Assembly (NCBI GenBank): GCA_963931865.1
Contig: OZ007515.1
Coordinates: 10,026,685 to 10,090,684 of the forward strand
DNA: 64,000 nt
Source of the DNA: Axinella damicornis
Taxonomy: Eukaryota > Porifera > Demospongiae > Axinellida > Axinellidae
Direction of reading: 5' to 3'
Shown here piece after piece: positions 22,159 to 34,860 of this stretch (its first letter is position 1; each line of letters begins with the position of its first letter). A model generated the notes under the pieces. That model had not been told where the DNA came from. It did no database searches and saw only the letters and a program-made list of their open reading frames with translations. Made by a program: the position numbers and the translations under genes.

Positions 22159-22316
22159 TAGACCCCTCCCTACAGGAAACTAACCGATCGCGACTTAAGC
22201 GCCCTGGGAAACCTCGGAAGTGCTAATTGTGTCTCGGGCTGCGCCCTCGACCCAATTAGCACTTCCTCGGTTTCCCGCGGGCGCTTAAGTCGGTTAGTTC
22301 CCTGTAGGGAGGGATC
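22159..22316. repeat. 158-bp hairpin palindrome
   Basis: Arms of about 75 bases from AGACCCCTCCCTACAGG through GCGCTTAAGTC-type sequence, inverted on the other side of a CTGCG loop. No target duplication recognised. Probably a MITE. Confidence 0.65.
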
Positions 22317-22550
22317 TATGCTATACATAGTACTAGGAGAATGCATGACATTGTGGGGCGAGCGTGAGCGAGTGCAATGCAGAACCGTGGAGTAGTTGCA
22401 TGCACATGACTGAGGAGACAGAAATCATAACATGACAATCACACTCAAAGCATGTATACATTTGCCAACATATATACTAGTACATGCATGCTGCACGAAT
22501 TTTCTTGTCACGTGTGGAACTTCGATGATCGCTGTTGCACGGACTGCCTG

Positions 22551-22616
22551 ACAGTGCACAGACTGCCTGACAGTGCACAGACTGCCTGACAATGCACAGA
22601 CTGCCTGACAGTGCCC
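22551..22616. repeat. 21-bp tandem repeat, about 3-4 copies
   Basis: The unit GACTGCCTGACAGTGCACA recurs every 21 bases. It is followed (22617-22770) by three loose copies of CCTTGTTGAGGTAGACTGTTC; related sequence recurs at 23980 and, inverted, at 43345-43450. Confidence 0.7.
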
Positions 22617-23109
22617 GTGGCCTTGTTGAGACGGACTGTTCATAGGTTGTGTCTCAGTCACGCCTTGTTGAGGTAGACTGTTCATAGTTCGTGTCTTAGT
22701 CAGACAGTCTCCGGCTCCAAGTCGCTGTGGCCTTGTTGAGGTAGACTGTTCATAGTTTTGTGTCTCAGTCAGACCGGCAAGAGTCTCCGCAAATTATGTT
22801 CGTTTGTGGTTTGAATTAACGAATGACGTAAGAACACGCAAAATACGGGCAGGAAGTGATTTACGGCACGACGTACGATATAATTACACTCCTGGTATCA
22901 TAGACTCGGTAGAGTCTATATGTAGGGATACGACGTACACGCAATACATGCCAATACTAAAAAATCTCTCCAAATCTCAGAAACGGTACACTTATAAGCC
23001 TTTATAACCACATACCGTTCATCTTCGAGTGTTTTCATGACCAACAAGACTCCTCACATCGCGAAAACCCGTCGCGAAAGTACCACACCAGGCACTCGCA
23101 AAACGGGCA

Positions 23110-23118
23110 AATTGTTTT

Positions 23119-23151
<33 letters not shown>

Positions 23152-23166
23152 TTCTTCTTCTTCTTC
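23110..23166. repeat. TTCT / TTC microsatellite
   Basis: (TTTC)n passing into (TTC)n, the inverse of the GAA-rich stretch at 17876-17898 in the paired repeat copy. Confidence 0.85.
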
Positions 23167-23215
23167 AGACAACTTAGCTCAACGTTGCCTCAATCTGTCA
23201 CGATGGTTTTCGCAC

Positions 23216-24590
23216 GAAACAGTAGCATTTTCAACCGAGCAGTGCAACATCCCATCGCTTTTTCGCTACCTCCAAGTCTTCACCAGGCGGCTGCAGCTGC
23301 CCACTCAATAACTATGGCTTCGTTTGTCACGCCATTTTCACGTTTGTACGCATGCGCACTTAAACGATCACTTAGCAACGATACGTAATTACTAGACGAA
23401 TGCAGAACATTGTGGGGCGAGCCTGAGCGAGTACAGTTGTCGAATGTGCATGGACCAGTTGCATGAGCATGTGTTCCTACATGGAGCAGATGCATGTGCA
23501 TGACTGTCAGTGCATGTCATCTGAATGTGACGGAGAGCATAGCACGACTTAAGGACACAGAAGTTATGACACTAAAAGTACACCCATGCACTTCACAGCA
23601 ACTGCGAATCAGGTTAGCCGAAGCAGTCTGGTAGGTAGGTCCAGGAGAGATCTCTGTCTTTGTTGTCCGCCACCGGATCCGGAGGGCGACTTTCTCATTC
23701 TCTGCTGATGCCAGATCTGTGTCTTGACCGTGCATGTCACAGTGAGGTAAGTGTTACCGAGCGCAGGCCAGTCAAGTTCCCATCCTCTGGCAATAGCTGA
23801 AGCAGCAGTCTAACACACCGTGATGGTTTATAGCTATTAAAGCCTGCATGCACGCTAGCTAGCTAGCTAATGCACACCATGATGTGCTCTGCATGCACAG
23901 GAGATGAGATCGCTTGAAGCACTCTCCCTGTCTTCATGAAATGCTGTATATAGCCCCTCACCGCGCGCTATAGTCTCCATCCTTGTTGAGGTAGACCGTT
24001 CATGGTTCGTGTCTATGTCGTTGACGTTGCAATGGCGAGTTCGTTTGTGGTTTGAATTAACGCATGACGCAATGACACGCAAAATACGAGCAGGAAGTGA
24101 TTTACGGCACGACGTACGATAGATATATATATATAAAGAAATAAATAAATAAATAAATAAATATATGGAAAATTCACAGCAAACTCGTCTATGTGGGGCT
24201 CGCTCAGGCTCGCCCCAATTATTCAAGATCGCTGAATTAGAAACAGTGGGGAAGATGCGTTGACCGATGCACTGTTTATAAGACTGAGGTTAGTCCCTGT
24301 AGAGTCTACACATGATTTAGCTAAGCTTATATTGCTACCTATACTGTATTCTGTGAGCAGGGTGAATGCCTATCTCAACTCTCAACACCCATATGAATGT
24401 CCCTACTATTATAAACTGCCTATGCCATGGTCTTCAGACAGGGAGAACTCAGGGCCTTTGTCATCCATCTAGGGAACAGTTGACTTGAGATGCCCGGGCC
24501 TGATTCTTCAGCCAATGCTGGAAGTGTAATACTTGAGTAATATACCAAGGCAAGGACACCTACTGCCCAGTTGCCTGTGAGGTCACTGAC
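23216..24590. other. Repeat-rich spacer downstream of gene B
   Basis: Direct copies of a block starting TTTGTGGTTTGAATTAACG occur at 22803 and 24041, with a shorter one near 59855. GTGGGGCGAGC-type blocks occur at 22354, 23412 and, inverted, 24195. A TA/AAAT microsatellite lies at 24118-24165. No gene recognised. Confidence 0.5.
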
Positions 24591-24971
24591 TTCTGCAGCA
24601 AACTTCAGCTCAAACATGCGCCTGCTGCCAAAAAAATTACATAAACAAGTAATAAAAAACATTAAAAATGTAGCAGGATGTAGGGATACCAGAACGGCAA
24701 AAAGTAAGGAAACAAGAGGGATGATCGAACATAACAGTGAAGTATACAATCACCCCTACATATCTTTTTTCATTGTACATGTATATATGGAAGAAGATCT
24801 CTGTAGGGGTGATTGTATGCTTCACAACCGAGTAGTAATATATGCCATTGCTGTTTCTTTTGATTTTTTCTCAGTCAACCACCAAATGTTTGTCAACAAC
24901 TGTGCAGTAAAATCCAAAAGTCTAAAGCGTTACTACTGTCCGTGCATTTCTGTTCAATTTATGTATGTTAT

Positions 24972-25294
24972 TCACAGATCAGAAGGACACTTGCTGGTGC
25001 TGATATCACCAGCGAGGGTGGAGAGTTCAATGTCACGTAACACCTCTACGAGGGTGCTCCATATCACCGGCTGCTTGCCTCTTCCAGTCAGCCACTCCTG
25101 GAGGATTTCTATATTGATTTGTTCAGCATCGTAGTGGTGTTTGCGGGCTATAATCTTGACCCTTGATCCATTTCTGTCATCCAGGAGGAAGGTACCAAAC
25201 TGGACATACTTGGTTGCTATTTCCACTGGAACGCTGACCACCCTTCCATCAGGGCATGCGAACTTCAGCAGTTCTGGTAGAGTGGGTTTGGCAC
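24972..25294 (-). CDS. Gene B, last exon: conserved module plus death domain
   Basis: Acceptor TGCAATCCAG|GT, phase 1, with stop TGA at 24972-24974. It encodes the PTLPELLKF / VEIATKYVQFGTFLLDD module and then a death domain (EWLTGRGKQPV, TLVEVLRDIELSTLAGDI). The exon has the same length as in gene A (323 nt), and the proteins differ at only a few residues. The 3' flank (24890-24971) is also alignable with that of gene A (7083-7159), so the duplication covers the whole 3' end. Confidence 0.85.
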
Positions 25295-25453
25295 CTGGAT
25301 TGCATGATGTGTTAGAGGGAACAGCAGAACTATAAATTTAATATGGAGCTACTGTTACACTCCATTCAGAGGTTCTGAAAATTATTGTCAACGAGCATTA
25401 CAGCGAAATGGAATAATTGTATACCTACACTGAGAACTATACTTCTGACTCAC

Positions 25454-25537
25454 AGTGCTGAGTATTGTCCTGTGTAAGCCCATGAGTTGCCCCTCCCACT
25501 TTTCCTCTCCCCTGGTTTATGACTGGATGGGGTGTGG
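25454..25537 (-). CDS. Gene B, linker exon 3 (28 codons)
   Basis: An 84-nt exon, phase 1 to phase 1, with acceptor TTTGCAG|CC and donor CAGCACT|GTGAGTCAG. The peptide contains HPVINQGRGKVGGATHGLTQ, one codon shorter than gene A exon 3 because a Val-Ser pair is replaced by a single Thr. The in-frame indel between paralogues argues for coding constraint. Confidence 0.7.
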
Positions 25538-25772
25538 CTGCAAAGAGGAGGAGAAACTATAAGCTAGTGGTTAGCACAGCAGGCACGTAGATATGATTGG
25601 AAGACTGGATTCACACAGGGGACGTCCTACTCACAAAGCGACAGCAACCAAAAATTAATGTTTGTGGGATATAATTATAGCTAGTCTCTTTTTGCAAATT
25701 TGGCAACATAAACTACTTGTGAAGCAAGGGCAACATGCATTCTCAACACACTGAGAGACACTCCTGACTCAC

Positions 25773-25862
25773 AGTGCCAGGGTACGGGTACACCATCCAG
25801 GGTATCTTCTTCTGTTGTTCCTGCACATCCTCTCTCTTGGGTCACTGCTGATATCGATGTGG
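25773..25862 (-). CDS. Gene B, linker exon 2 (30 codons)
   Basis: A 90-nt exon, phase 1 to phase 1, with acceptor CTCTCTACAG|CC and donor GGCACT|GTGAGTCAG. The peptide contains ISAVTQERGCAGTTEEDT. It is three codons longer than its gene A counterpart through small in-frame insertions and deletions (for example GVPVP against GIP). Retained frame in both copies supports it as a real exon. Confidence 0.7.
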
Positions 25863-25995
25863 CTGTAGAGAGATTGGAGATCATACAACAGTGACAATAT
25901 AATACACACAATGAACTAGTCTTCCAATCTAAGTAGCTAGTCATATCTACAGCTAGCCAGGGAAGCTACCTCTTTGCAATTGAATATTGACTTAC

Positions 25996-26043
25996 TGGAA
26001 ATTTCTTGTCCTGCTTCAAGGATTAGAGCAGACCGGGGTGTAG
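25996..26043 (-). CDS. Gene B, linker exon 1b (16 codons)
   Basis: A 48-nt exon matching gene A 8643-8690: acceptor TGTATGCAG|CT and donor TTTCCA|GTAAGTC, phase 1 in and out. The peptide is ATPRSALILEAGQEIS. The last exon base differs from gene A (A for T), which changes the split codon with the next exon from Ser to Thr without affecting frame. Confidence 0.65.
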
Positions 26044-26623
26044 CTGCATACACAAGGGAGATGTACAGAGGATATATGAGCATGCAGTGATTATAGTAGA
26101 GATGACACAATCCAAAGACACATAAGTTGCAGCAATTGCTATGCAGTACTTGACTGGCACAGATTTCTTGAACGTGTTCCCCCAGAATCACAATTTACAA
26201 ATAATTACATAATTATGCCTTTAATGTTGCTGCATGCTGCCATGGACATACAACATATATATCATGGCATGTCAGCAGATTGGGATACCATGCTTAGGTT
26301 GGCTAATGTTAGATCTTGGCATGCACATATTTACAACTCACAGCTTGGCTACTTTGCTTATATAGCTATATATAGGTAGTTTGTGAACCAACTTCAACCA
26401 ATACTTTCTGGCGACGTTTCCGGGCTGGACCTGAAATCACACTATCTGTCATCCTGTAAGTGCTTGTAGCATTGCAAACCAATGGCCAAATGTGGTTTAC
26501 TTAACTGCTAACCTGTCTGACAAGATCTGATAATGTTACAACTCTGCAGAGAATCTATATGTACGGTATGCTAAGTCTGGATAATGCTTTGTAATGACTG
26601 TGACATTTACAGACCTGCCTCAC

Positions 26624-29600
26624 CTTCTAGCAACTTTTCCAACACCTGGCCACGCAGTTGCTCATCCAGAGAGTGTTTTTCACTAAAGAGCTCTCTCAGC
26701 AGTTCTCTGCTTGTGGTAGTTTGGGGATCAAACAACAGCAGGTCCTTCACAGGAAATGGGTTTCGTCCTTTGTAGTCTAATACATTGGATTCCTTGTTAA
26801 TTGCTGCACTAGCAATTTCAGTAAGAGTGTAATATTTAAGGTCTTCAGTGTGTTCAAAGAAGGGGTACTTGATGTCTGTGGGATGAATGAATGACTCACA
26901 CATTTTCACTGCTTTACAGAGTTCATCTTTTGTTTCCAATACTTTCTGGATGACTTGTGAACGCAACTGTGCACATTTAGCTTCTTCACCTTTAGGGAAG
27001 CGCATCATCACAATGACTGATTGATTCAACAACCCCACCTCAACAACTGTTTCAATTGGTACCCTGTTGAGCCATCCAATCCCATGCTTCCATACTGAAC
27101 ACCGTCGACGAAGAGCAAAGGAGTCCCTGAGTCCAGCTTCACTTCGGTCAAGCTTCAGTGCAAAGGAGTAAGCTAAACGAAGTATAAGTAAATGAAGGAA
27201 AGCAGTTGTGAGGAGGTGGTCATATTGGAGGCATTGGTAGAACCAGCCACATTGGCAAACCATGGCATCGTTTTGTTTTTGTTCCCATACTTGCAAGGGA
27301 TTCTTAACACTGACTAAAGCCGGGAAGAAGTAGTACTCTTCTGAACGGCTTTGGGATATGTTCTCCTTGAGCTCATGCACTTCAAGGAGGGTTAAAGTTT
27401 CAGGATCTTCAATCTTAAAGCAGAATTGAAGATGGATTAGGAACTTTGTAATCATATTTGGATTATAATCTGGAAATTCATTTCTCAACTTAAGTAAAGG
27501 AACCACTCCAGTGCTTAAGGAAAGATCCTTCTTGTGTTGACTAAAGTATTTGGGTGCAAAGATAGCTCCATTAATCTCACCCAATAATGCCTGTTTCTGA
27601 AGGATTACCCAAGAATCTTCACTGCTGTCAGTGTCTCTTACTAAGAGGAGGAGGCCCTTATCACTCAAAGTTGTGATGAGAGGGATTAAACCATCAGGAT
27701 TCTGTGGGAGGAGTGCATCAGATTCTTGGATGATAGTTGCTATGTCTGAAACGGTGCAAGCAACTTTGCCTGGGAACTTTTCCAGCAGGAAGGAATATAG
27801 CACATGGCAGTGCAAGTCAACATCAGCTGTCTGTCGCAACTCAGCACAGGCTTTGTTCACTAAGGAACAGAAGAGTTCTAATTCACTCGAAGCAATGTCT
27901 CGACAGTCAAGAGCAACTTGGCCAGCAAACTGAAAAGATGAGGGTAGGTCTTTGAGTAAAGCAAGCATCTCCTCTTGAATATTTCCACCTCCGGCCATCA
28001 CTTTGTCTGCATGACTACCAACCAGAATCACCTGAGGAGGTGCACTGGCCCGTGCTGCATGGTTGTTGATGAAGGACCACCAGTAACGCAGTGTTTCACT
28101 GATCTTCTCTTCACTTTCACTCATGTTGACAACAATGATGAAAGCTGGTGGAGTTGAGATTACTGTAGTCTGTATGACAGCAGCATGACTAGTGTAGTAT
28201 TCAGTCTGGCCTGCTAGGTCGTAAAGAACTGTGTTGCCAAATATTTTGCTCCGGAATGTAGTTGGAATGATACCAGCAGTATGGGGCGGAACATTCCTAA
28301 CTATCCTCAAGAATTTGGGAACAAATCTCCAGAAGATGTTGGGTTCATAGCGGATGGCTTCTACTAGAGTGCTCTTACCAGTCTTAGGGTTCCCAACAAC
28401 AAACAGGTTAATGTAAGTTTGTACTGAATGCTTTGTCTTGCATTTTGTGAAGTGTGAAATTGCTTGTATTAATTCATAGTTTGTTGTAAGTTCTATGGGT
28501 GTCCTGCCTGCCCTGTTGACAGGTGATGGATCAACTGTAGTCAGCAACTGAGGATCACACTTCTTGTGCTGAAGAAGAGAGATTGCTACTGAAGGCCTTT
28601 TGTATTTTATGGCTGCAAGTAGTGGAGTCAAGTGAGCCTTGTTCAGAATGTTCACATCACAATGATCATTGGCGATTATTAATTCACACAGATGTAGATT
28701 TCCTGCTTCTTCCTGGTTCCGAACATTTGGGTCACACTGTTTGTGGGAAAGTGCAGTCGTCTTATCCTCTCTGACACCAATGTGTAATGGTGTATCACCC
28801 TCTCTGTTTGGAATACTAGGATTACATTTCTCACAAGACAACAGCTGAACAATAGCGTCTTTCTGGTAATGTCGAACTGCAATGTGTAGTGGAGTGTTCA
28901 TCCAGAAGTCTCCAATGTTGGGGTTGCATCTCTGATCAGTGATGAGGTACCTAGTGATACCCACATCACTCCACCGGCAGGCAAGGTGAAGTAGACGGTC
29001 TCCAATCTCATTGATAGGGACCTCCTGAGCAGTCTCACCTTTCTTGTTTGGAATATTGGTGCTACATCTCTCAAGGAGGAGTCTAATAGCATTAGAGAAA
29101 TTGCTACGACAAGCAATATGTAGTGGTGTGTCACCTTCTCTATTCTGAGCATTTGGGTTGCACTTTCTATGAGCTAACAGATGGGAAAGTGCAGCTGTCT
29201 TGTTCTCTATAACAGCAATGTGTAATGGTGTATCACCCTCTCTGTTTGGAATACTAGGATTACATTTCTCACAAGACAACAGCTGAACAATAGCGTCTTT
29301 CTGGTAATGTCGAACTGCAATGTGTAGTGGAGTGTTCATCCAGAAGTCTCCAATGTTGGGGTTGCATCTCTGATCAGTGATGAGGTACCTAGTGATACCC
29401 ACATCACTCCACCGGCAGGCAAGGTGAAGTAGATGGTCTCCAATCTCATTGATAGGGACCTCCTGAGCAGTCTCACCTTTCTTGTTTGGAATATTGGTGC
29501 TACATCTCCTCTCAAGGAGGAGTCTAATAGCATTAGAGAAATTGCTACGACAAGCAATATGTAGTGGTGTGTCACCTTCTCTATTCTGAGCATTTGGGTT

Positions 29601-32600
29601 GCACTTTCTATGAGCTAACAGATGGGAAAGTGCAGCTGTCATGTTCTCTCTAACAGCAATGTGTAATGGTGTGTCACCTTCTCTGTTGTGTAAATTAGGA
29701 TTACAATCTCCACAAGACAGCAGTTGAACAATGCTTTCATTCCGATTGTGCTTAACTGCAACGTGCAGTGGAGTGTTCATACCGGAATTTCCAATGTTGG
29801 GGTTGCATCTCTGATCACTGATGAGGTAAGAAATGATATCTACATCACCCCACTGGCAGGCAAGGTGAAGTAAACAGTCTCCATCCTTGTTGAGAGATAA
29901 TTCTTGACAAGTCTCACCTTTCATGTTTGGAATGTTGGTGCCACATCTCCTTTCAAGGAGCATTCTAATGACCTCAGGGAATTTGCTTTCGCAGGCAATG
30001 TGTAGTGGTGTATCACCTTCCCTGTTCTGGGTGTGAGGGTTGCATCTCTGATTAGCGATGAGGTACCTAATGATACCCACATCACCCCACTGGCAGGCAA
30101 GGTGAAGTAAACAGTCTCCATCCTTGTTGAGAGGGATCTCCTGAGCAGTCTCACCTTTCTTGTTTGGAATGTTGGTGCTACATCTCCTCTCAAGGAGGAG
30201 TCTAATAATGTTAGAGAAATTCCTATGGCATGCAATATGTAGTGGTGTGTTACCTTCTCTGTTCTGAGCATTTGGGTTGCACTTTCTATGAGCTAACAGA
30301 TGGGAAAGTGCAGCTGTCTTGTTCTCTCTAACAGCAATGTGTAATGGTGTGTCACCTTCTCTGTTGTACACATTAGGATTACAATCTCCACAAGATGTTA
30401 ACAGTTGAACAGTGGTACCATTTTGGTAATGCTTAACTGCAGTGTGCAGTGGAGTGTTCATAGAGGAATTTCTAATGTCGAGGTTGCATCCCTGCTTAGT
30501 GACGAGGTACCTAATGATCTCTACATCACCCCACTGGCATGCAAGGTGAAGTAAACAGTCTCCATCCTTATCGAGAGGGATCTCCTGAGCAGTCTCACCT
30601 TTCTTGTTGGGAACATTGGTGTTGCATCTCCTCTCAAGGAGGAGTCTAATAGCCTCAGAGAAATTGCTACGGCAGGCAATATGCAGTGGGGTATCACCTT
30701 CTTTGTTCAGAGCATTCGGAGTACAGTGTTTACGAGCTAATAAATTGAAAATCAGAGCAGATTGGTTGTCCACAACGGCAGTGTGCAATGGTGTATCTCC
30801 TTTCATGTTCTGAGCATTTGGGTCACACTGTTGATGAGCTAACAGTTGGGAAAGTGCAGCTGTCTTGTTCTCTCTAACAGCAATGTGTAATGGTGTGTCA
30901 CCCTTTATGTTCTGTACATTAGGAATACATGCCTCACAAGACAAAAGCAGAACAAAGCTTTCATCCTGGTAATACTTAACTGCAAAGTATAGAGGAGTGT
31001 TCATAAAGAAGTTTCGAATGTTGGGGTTGCATCTCTGATTAGTGATGAGGTACTTAATGATACCCACATCACCCCACTGGCAGGCAAGGTGAAGTAAACA
31101 GTCTCCATTCTTGTTGAGAGAGATCTCCTGAGCAGTCTCACCTTTCTTGTTGGGAATATTGGTGCTGCATCTCCTCTCAAGGAGGAGTCTGATAGCCTCA
31201 GAGAAATTGTTATGGCAGGCAATATGCAGTGGTGTATCACCTTCCTTGTTCTGAGCATTCGGGTGACAATGTTTGTTTGCTATCAGTTGGGAAAGTGCAG
31301 ATATGTCATTTGTTCCAGCAGCAATGTGCAGTGGTGTGCAACCCTCTCTGTTTTGAGCATTAACAGAACATTTCTTGCTAGATAATAGCTGCACAACTGA
31401 TTCATTGAGTTCATCCTTAACTGCAATGTGCAGTGGTGTATCACCTTGGTTGTTCTCAGCATTTGGGTTGCACTGTTTATGAGCTAATAATTTGGATATT
31501 GCAGCTGCCTGTTTGTTCATAACAGCAATGTGAAGTGGTGTATCCCCTTCCTTGTTCTGAGAATTTGGGTAACACTGCTCATGGGCTAACAGTCGGGAAA
31601 GTGCACCTGTCTTGTTCTCTCTAACAGCAATGTGTAATGGTGTGTCACCCTCATTGTTGCATACATTAGGATTGCATTCCTCACAAGACAATAGCTGAAT
31701 AATAGTTTCACCAGTCTGGTAATACTTAACTGCAATGTGTAGTGGAGTGTTCATACAGAAATTTGTGATGTTGGGGTTGCATCCCTGATCAGTGATGAGG
31801 TACTTAATGATACCCACATCACCCCACTGGCAGGCAAGGTGAAGTAAACAGTCTCCATCCTTATGGAGAGGGATCTTCTGAGCAGTCTCACCTTTCTTGT
31901 TGGGAACTCTGGTGCTACATCTCCTTTCAAGGAGATGTCGAATACTACCAGAGAAATTGTTATGGCAGGCAATGTGAAGTGGTGTATCACCTTCATCATT
32001 AATAGCATTAGGATCACATTTCCTACAAGACAATAATTGAACAACTGCTTGACCCAGCTCATGCCTAACTGCAATGTGCAGTGGTGCATCACCTTCCTTG
32101 TTCTGAGTATTTGGGTCACACCGTTCGTTATGTAACAATTCGGATATTGCAGCTGTCTTGTTCTCTCTAACAGCAATGTGTAATGGTGTATCACGTTCCT
32201 TGTGCTGAGGATTTAGGTCGAATAAATATTTCAGCAAATGACGTTCCCTGCTCTGAATATTTGGATCACAATCTTTATGAGCTAACAGTTGGGAAAGTGC
32301 AGCTATCTTGTTTTGCTTGACAGCAATGTGTAATGGTGTGTCACCCTCTCTGTTGTATAGATTGGGATTACATTCATCACAAGATAATAGTTGAACAACT
32401 GCTTCATTCTGCTCATGCTTAACTGCAATGTGCAGTGCAGTATCACCTGCTTTATTCTGAGTGTTTGGGTCGCAATGTTCATGAGCTAACAGTTGGGAAA
32501 GTGCAGCTGTCATGTTCTCCCTAACAGCACTGTGCAAGGGTGTATCACCCTTTTTGTTTTGAATATTAGGATTGCATTTCCTGCAAGATAACAGTTCAGA

Positions 32601-32768
32601 AACAATTCCTTTGTGCTTGTTCCTAACAGCAATGTGCAGTGGTGTATCACCTTCCGCATTCTGAGCATCTGGGTCACACTGTTCATGAACTAACAACTGG
32701 GATAGTTTAGTTGTGTTGTTCGCTTCAGCGGCAATGTGTAATGGTGTGTTACCTCCTCTAGTCGCCAT
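26624..32768 (-). CDS. Gene B, exon 1: ankyrin-repeat / Roc-COR GTPase protein
   Basis: First coding exon of complement(join(24972..25294,25454..25537,25773..25862,25996..26043,26624..32768)), 2229 aa. The start MATRGGNTPLHIA has a strong Kozak context (GTCACCATGG) and an in-frame TGA upstream. It lacks the MSELHKAC lead of genes A and C. About 1440 residues of ankyrin repeats (EGDTPLHIAV, CNPNAQN types) precede Roc: GNPKTGKST from G1459, DLAGQ from D1517, SHAD from S1585. A COR-like region runs to about 2048. The exon ends GAAG|GTGAGG at 26624. The Roc-COR part is more divergent from A and C than those are from each other, yet the downstream exons are closest to A. Function inferred as for gene A. 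Confidence 0.9.
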
Positions 32769-33397
32769 GGTGACAAGCCTTGTATAGTCGAGTCACATTT
32801 CAACTTTATCCATGCCTACAGCAGGAATGCACAGCGGAATTCATCAAAATCTACATTGCCACCTTGATTTGAAGCTCTGAAGACACTCTTCTAACAATAA
32901 GTTACACCTGTTTATGGATGTACCATACACTCATGAAAGAGTGCCCACTCTCAAAAGAGCGCCCACCCCCCACTTTTGGCTCAATTTCCTGTTTAGGGTC
33001 AAAATTTACTCGAATGAGGCCCACCCTTGTGCTAGCCTCGTGCCTCATGTGACAGACTATGGATCGCATTCGTGAAAGTTTGAGATGTTCTATGCGTATC
33101 TAAGGTAAGAAACCTTGCTGGCAGAAAGTCTCTAATGAGCTCGAGTCTGTGTATCCATATCTATGGTGTCTATGTGTGTTGGCTTGCCTGTGAAGACGGC
33201 CCTGGGACTTTAGTGAGTGCCAGTGGAGACAATAAACTGAGTGCTTGTGTACTACTTAAACTCTTAAATCTATGTAGCTATTAATTTTTCTCTGTCGTCA
33301 CTTGGACAGTATCCTAGCATTAGCACTTGTGCTATTTGACAAATTTCATTAAAAAAGTGTACGTTCAGAGAAGGGCATGGTTCTGGCATTGATCAAA
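32769..33397. other. Spacer upstream of gene B
   Basis: Presumed gene B promoter region (minus strand). An in-frame stop precedes the ATG, and no 5' UTR acceptor like that of genes A and C is seen. Nothing else recognised. Confidence 0.4.
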
Positions 33398-33910
33398 TAG
33401 CGTTGATTGTATATCAGACTTTCACCAGTGAGAATCGTACAAAAACAACTTTTCGACTACTCTTTGGCAGTCTTCATTAGGCAATTATTACACAGACACA
33501 CAGTGAGCTAGTATGTACACTACTTAGCTATATGAACACATTGAAGTACTAATGACAGAGGATAGATTCTGGTCCAGAAGATTAAAGAAGCTTTGCATAT
33601 TACACTGCATCCCAATTTCAACCAAGATGCAGGACTTGCTCACATATTTGATAGCCTATATACCATTTCTCCAGTTGCTGTCTCACAGAGTCTCGGCCCC
33701 AGTTCACCTGCCTGCACATCCACGCCCAGACTCTTTTCCAAATTTAACATGCTGTAATTTCCTGTTTCACGATATTAGATTGATAGATGATGATGTATTA
33801 TACGTACTAGCTCACTGTGTGTCTGTATATTGCCTGATGAAGACTGCCCAAAGAGTAGGCAAAAGGTCGTGTTTTTACAATTCTTACTGGTGAAAGTACA
33901 ATCAACACTA
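33398..33910. mobile_element. Foldback element with about 100-bp inverted repeats
   Basis: 33398-33515 (TTGATTGTATATCAGACTTTCACCAG, GCAGTCTTCAT, ACACACAGTGAGCTAGTA in order) is inverted at 33795-33910. TA dinucleotides at both ends could be the target site. The 113-codon plus ORF inside is an accident of the arms. Confidence 0.65.
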
Positions 33911-34542
33911 TTCATGAAGAAAATGCTGCCTACAAAACAATAGCCTCAATCACCTCACCCTCACCACCTTCACAGTGATTTATTGTACCAACTCAATAGC
34001 AGCTGGAGCAATGTCTAAATATGGTGACATGCAGCTATCACAGTGATTTCTTAACAAAGTTTCTACTGTTATAAATAACCAGTGCAAAGTTGTTAGCAAT
34101 GTGCAGTGGTGTAAGTCAGGTAAACCACCCCTAGTATCCCCAGCTGCACATCAGGATACCCTTCAGCGATAGGTTAGGTGCATCACTTTATCTGTCCCTG
34201 GTCGATTCTATAATACGATTATGTATTGAGTGCACCTGCTTAGTCTCACCATTCTTCCAATCCTGGACGATTTGTTATAGACTACTTCTCTTTATAGAGC
34301 AGGAACAGCTACAAAGGAACCAAACTAGGATGTTTTGTATCATCCAAAAATGGATCCTATTGCATTAGTTGTCTTTATTTGTTCAATTATGGTAGTCTTC
34401 CAAATTTTGCTGTTTTGTGCCATCCAAAAACTGCATTGCATCACTTGTCTTCCAACATGTTTTGTGCTACCGAGTTCTTCCCCCCCAAGATCTGGGCGAG
34501 AATCTGGCTGATATCCATCTTTGACCTCCGATTGCTAGGCTT

Positions 34543-34860
34543 GTGGGGGTCATGAATATCATTAACGGTATTGCAAAGGGGGCTCTCCGTGTGTGCGAGC
34601 CCCACCAAGTCTGGCCGCTGAGGAGTGAATGCTGTGGGAGAGGAGCACCTACGAAGCTGGAGTGCGCTGAATGCATGAAAATGTGCTGTCTCCCTAAACT
34701 TGGGTCAGATCTAGCTGACTGCTGGCACATCATACACCATCATCTGCATGTTTTCTTGAAGACCCGTCTGTGGCTAGCTACTTCCCAAGATAAACTAACA
34801 ATAGGTACTGTACCTCATGTGGTTGATGATGTAATTACAGGTTGTGATGTAGCTTGGTAA
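34543..34860 (+). pseudogene. Possible piggyBac transposase C-terminal zinc-binding tail
   Basis: A 105-codon ORF with cysteines spaced like the C-terminal Cys-rich domain of piggyBac transposases: C-x(n)-CCGRG, then KLECAECMKMCC, then DCWHIIHHH. No DDD catalytic core is visible upstream, so at most this is a fragment. Without a search I rate this as suggestive only. Confidence 0.3.

Noticed and set aside
24571..25134. 187-codon plus-strand ORF
   Set aside because: Runs over a dispersed repeat and antisense to the gene B death-domain exon; its C-terminal half is mirrored at 7083-7322 and 42241-42507 for the same reason.
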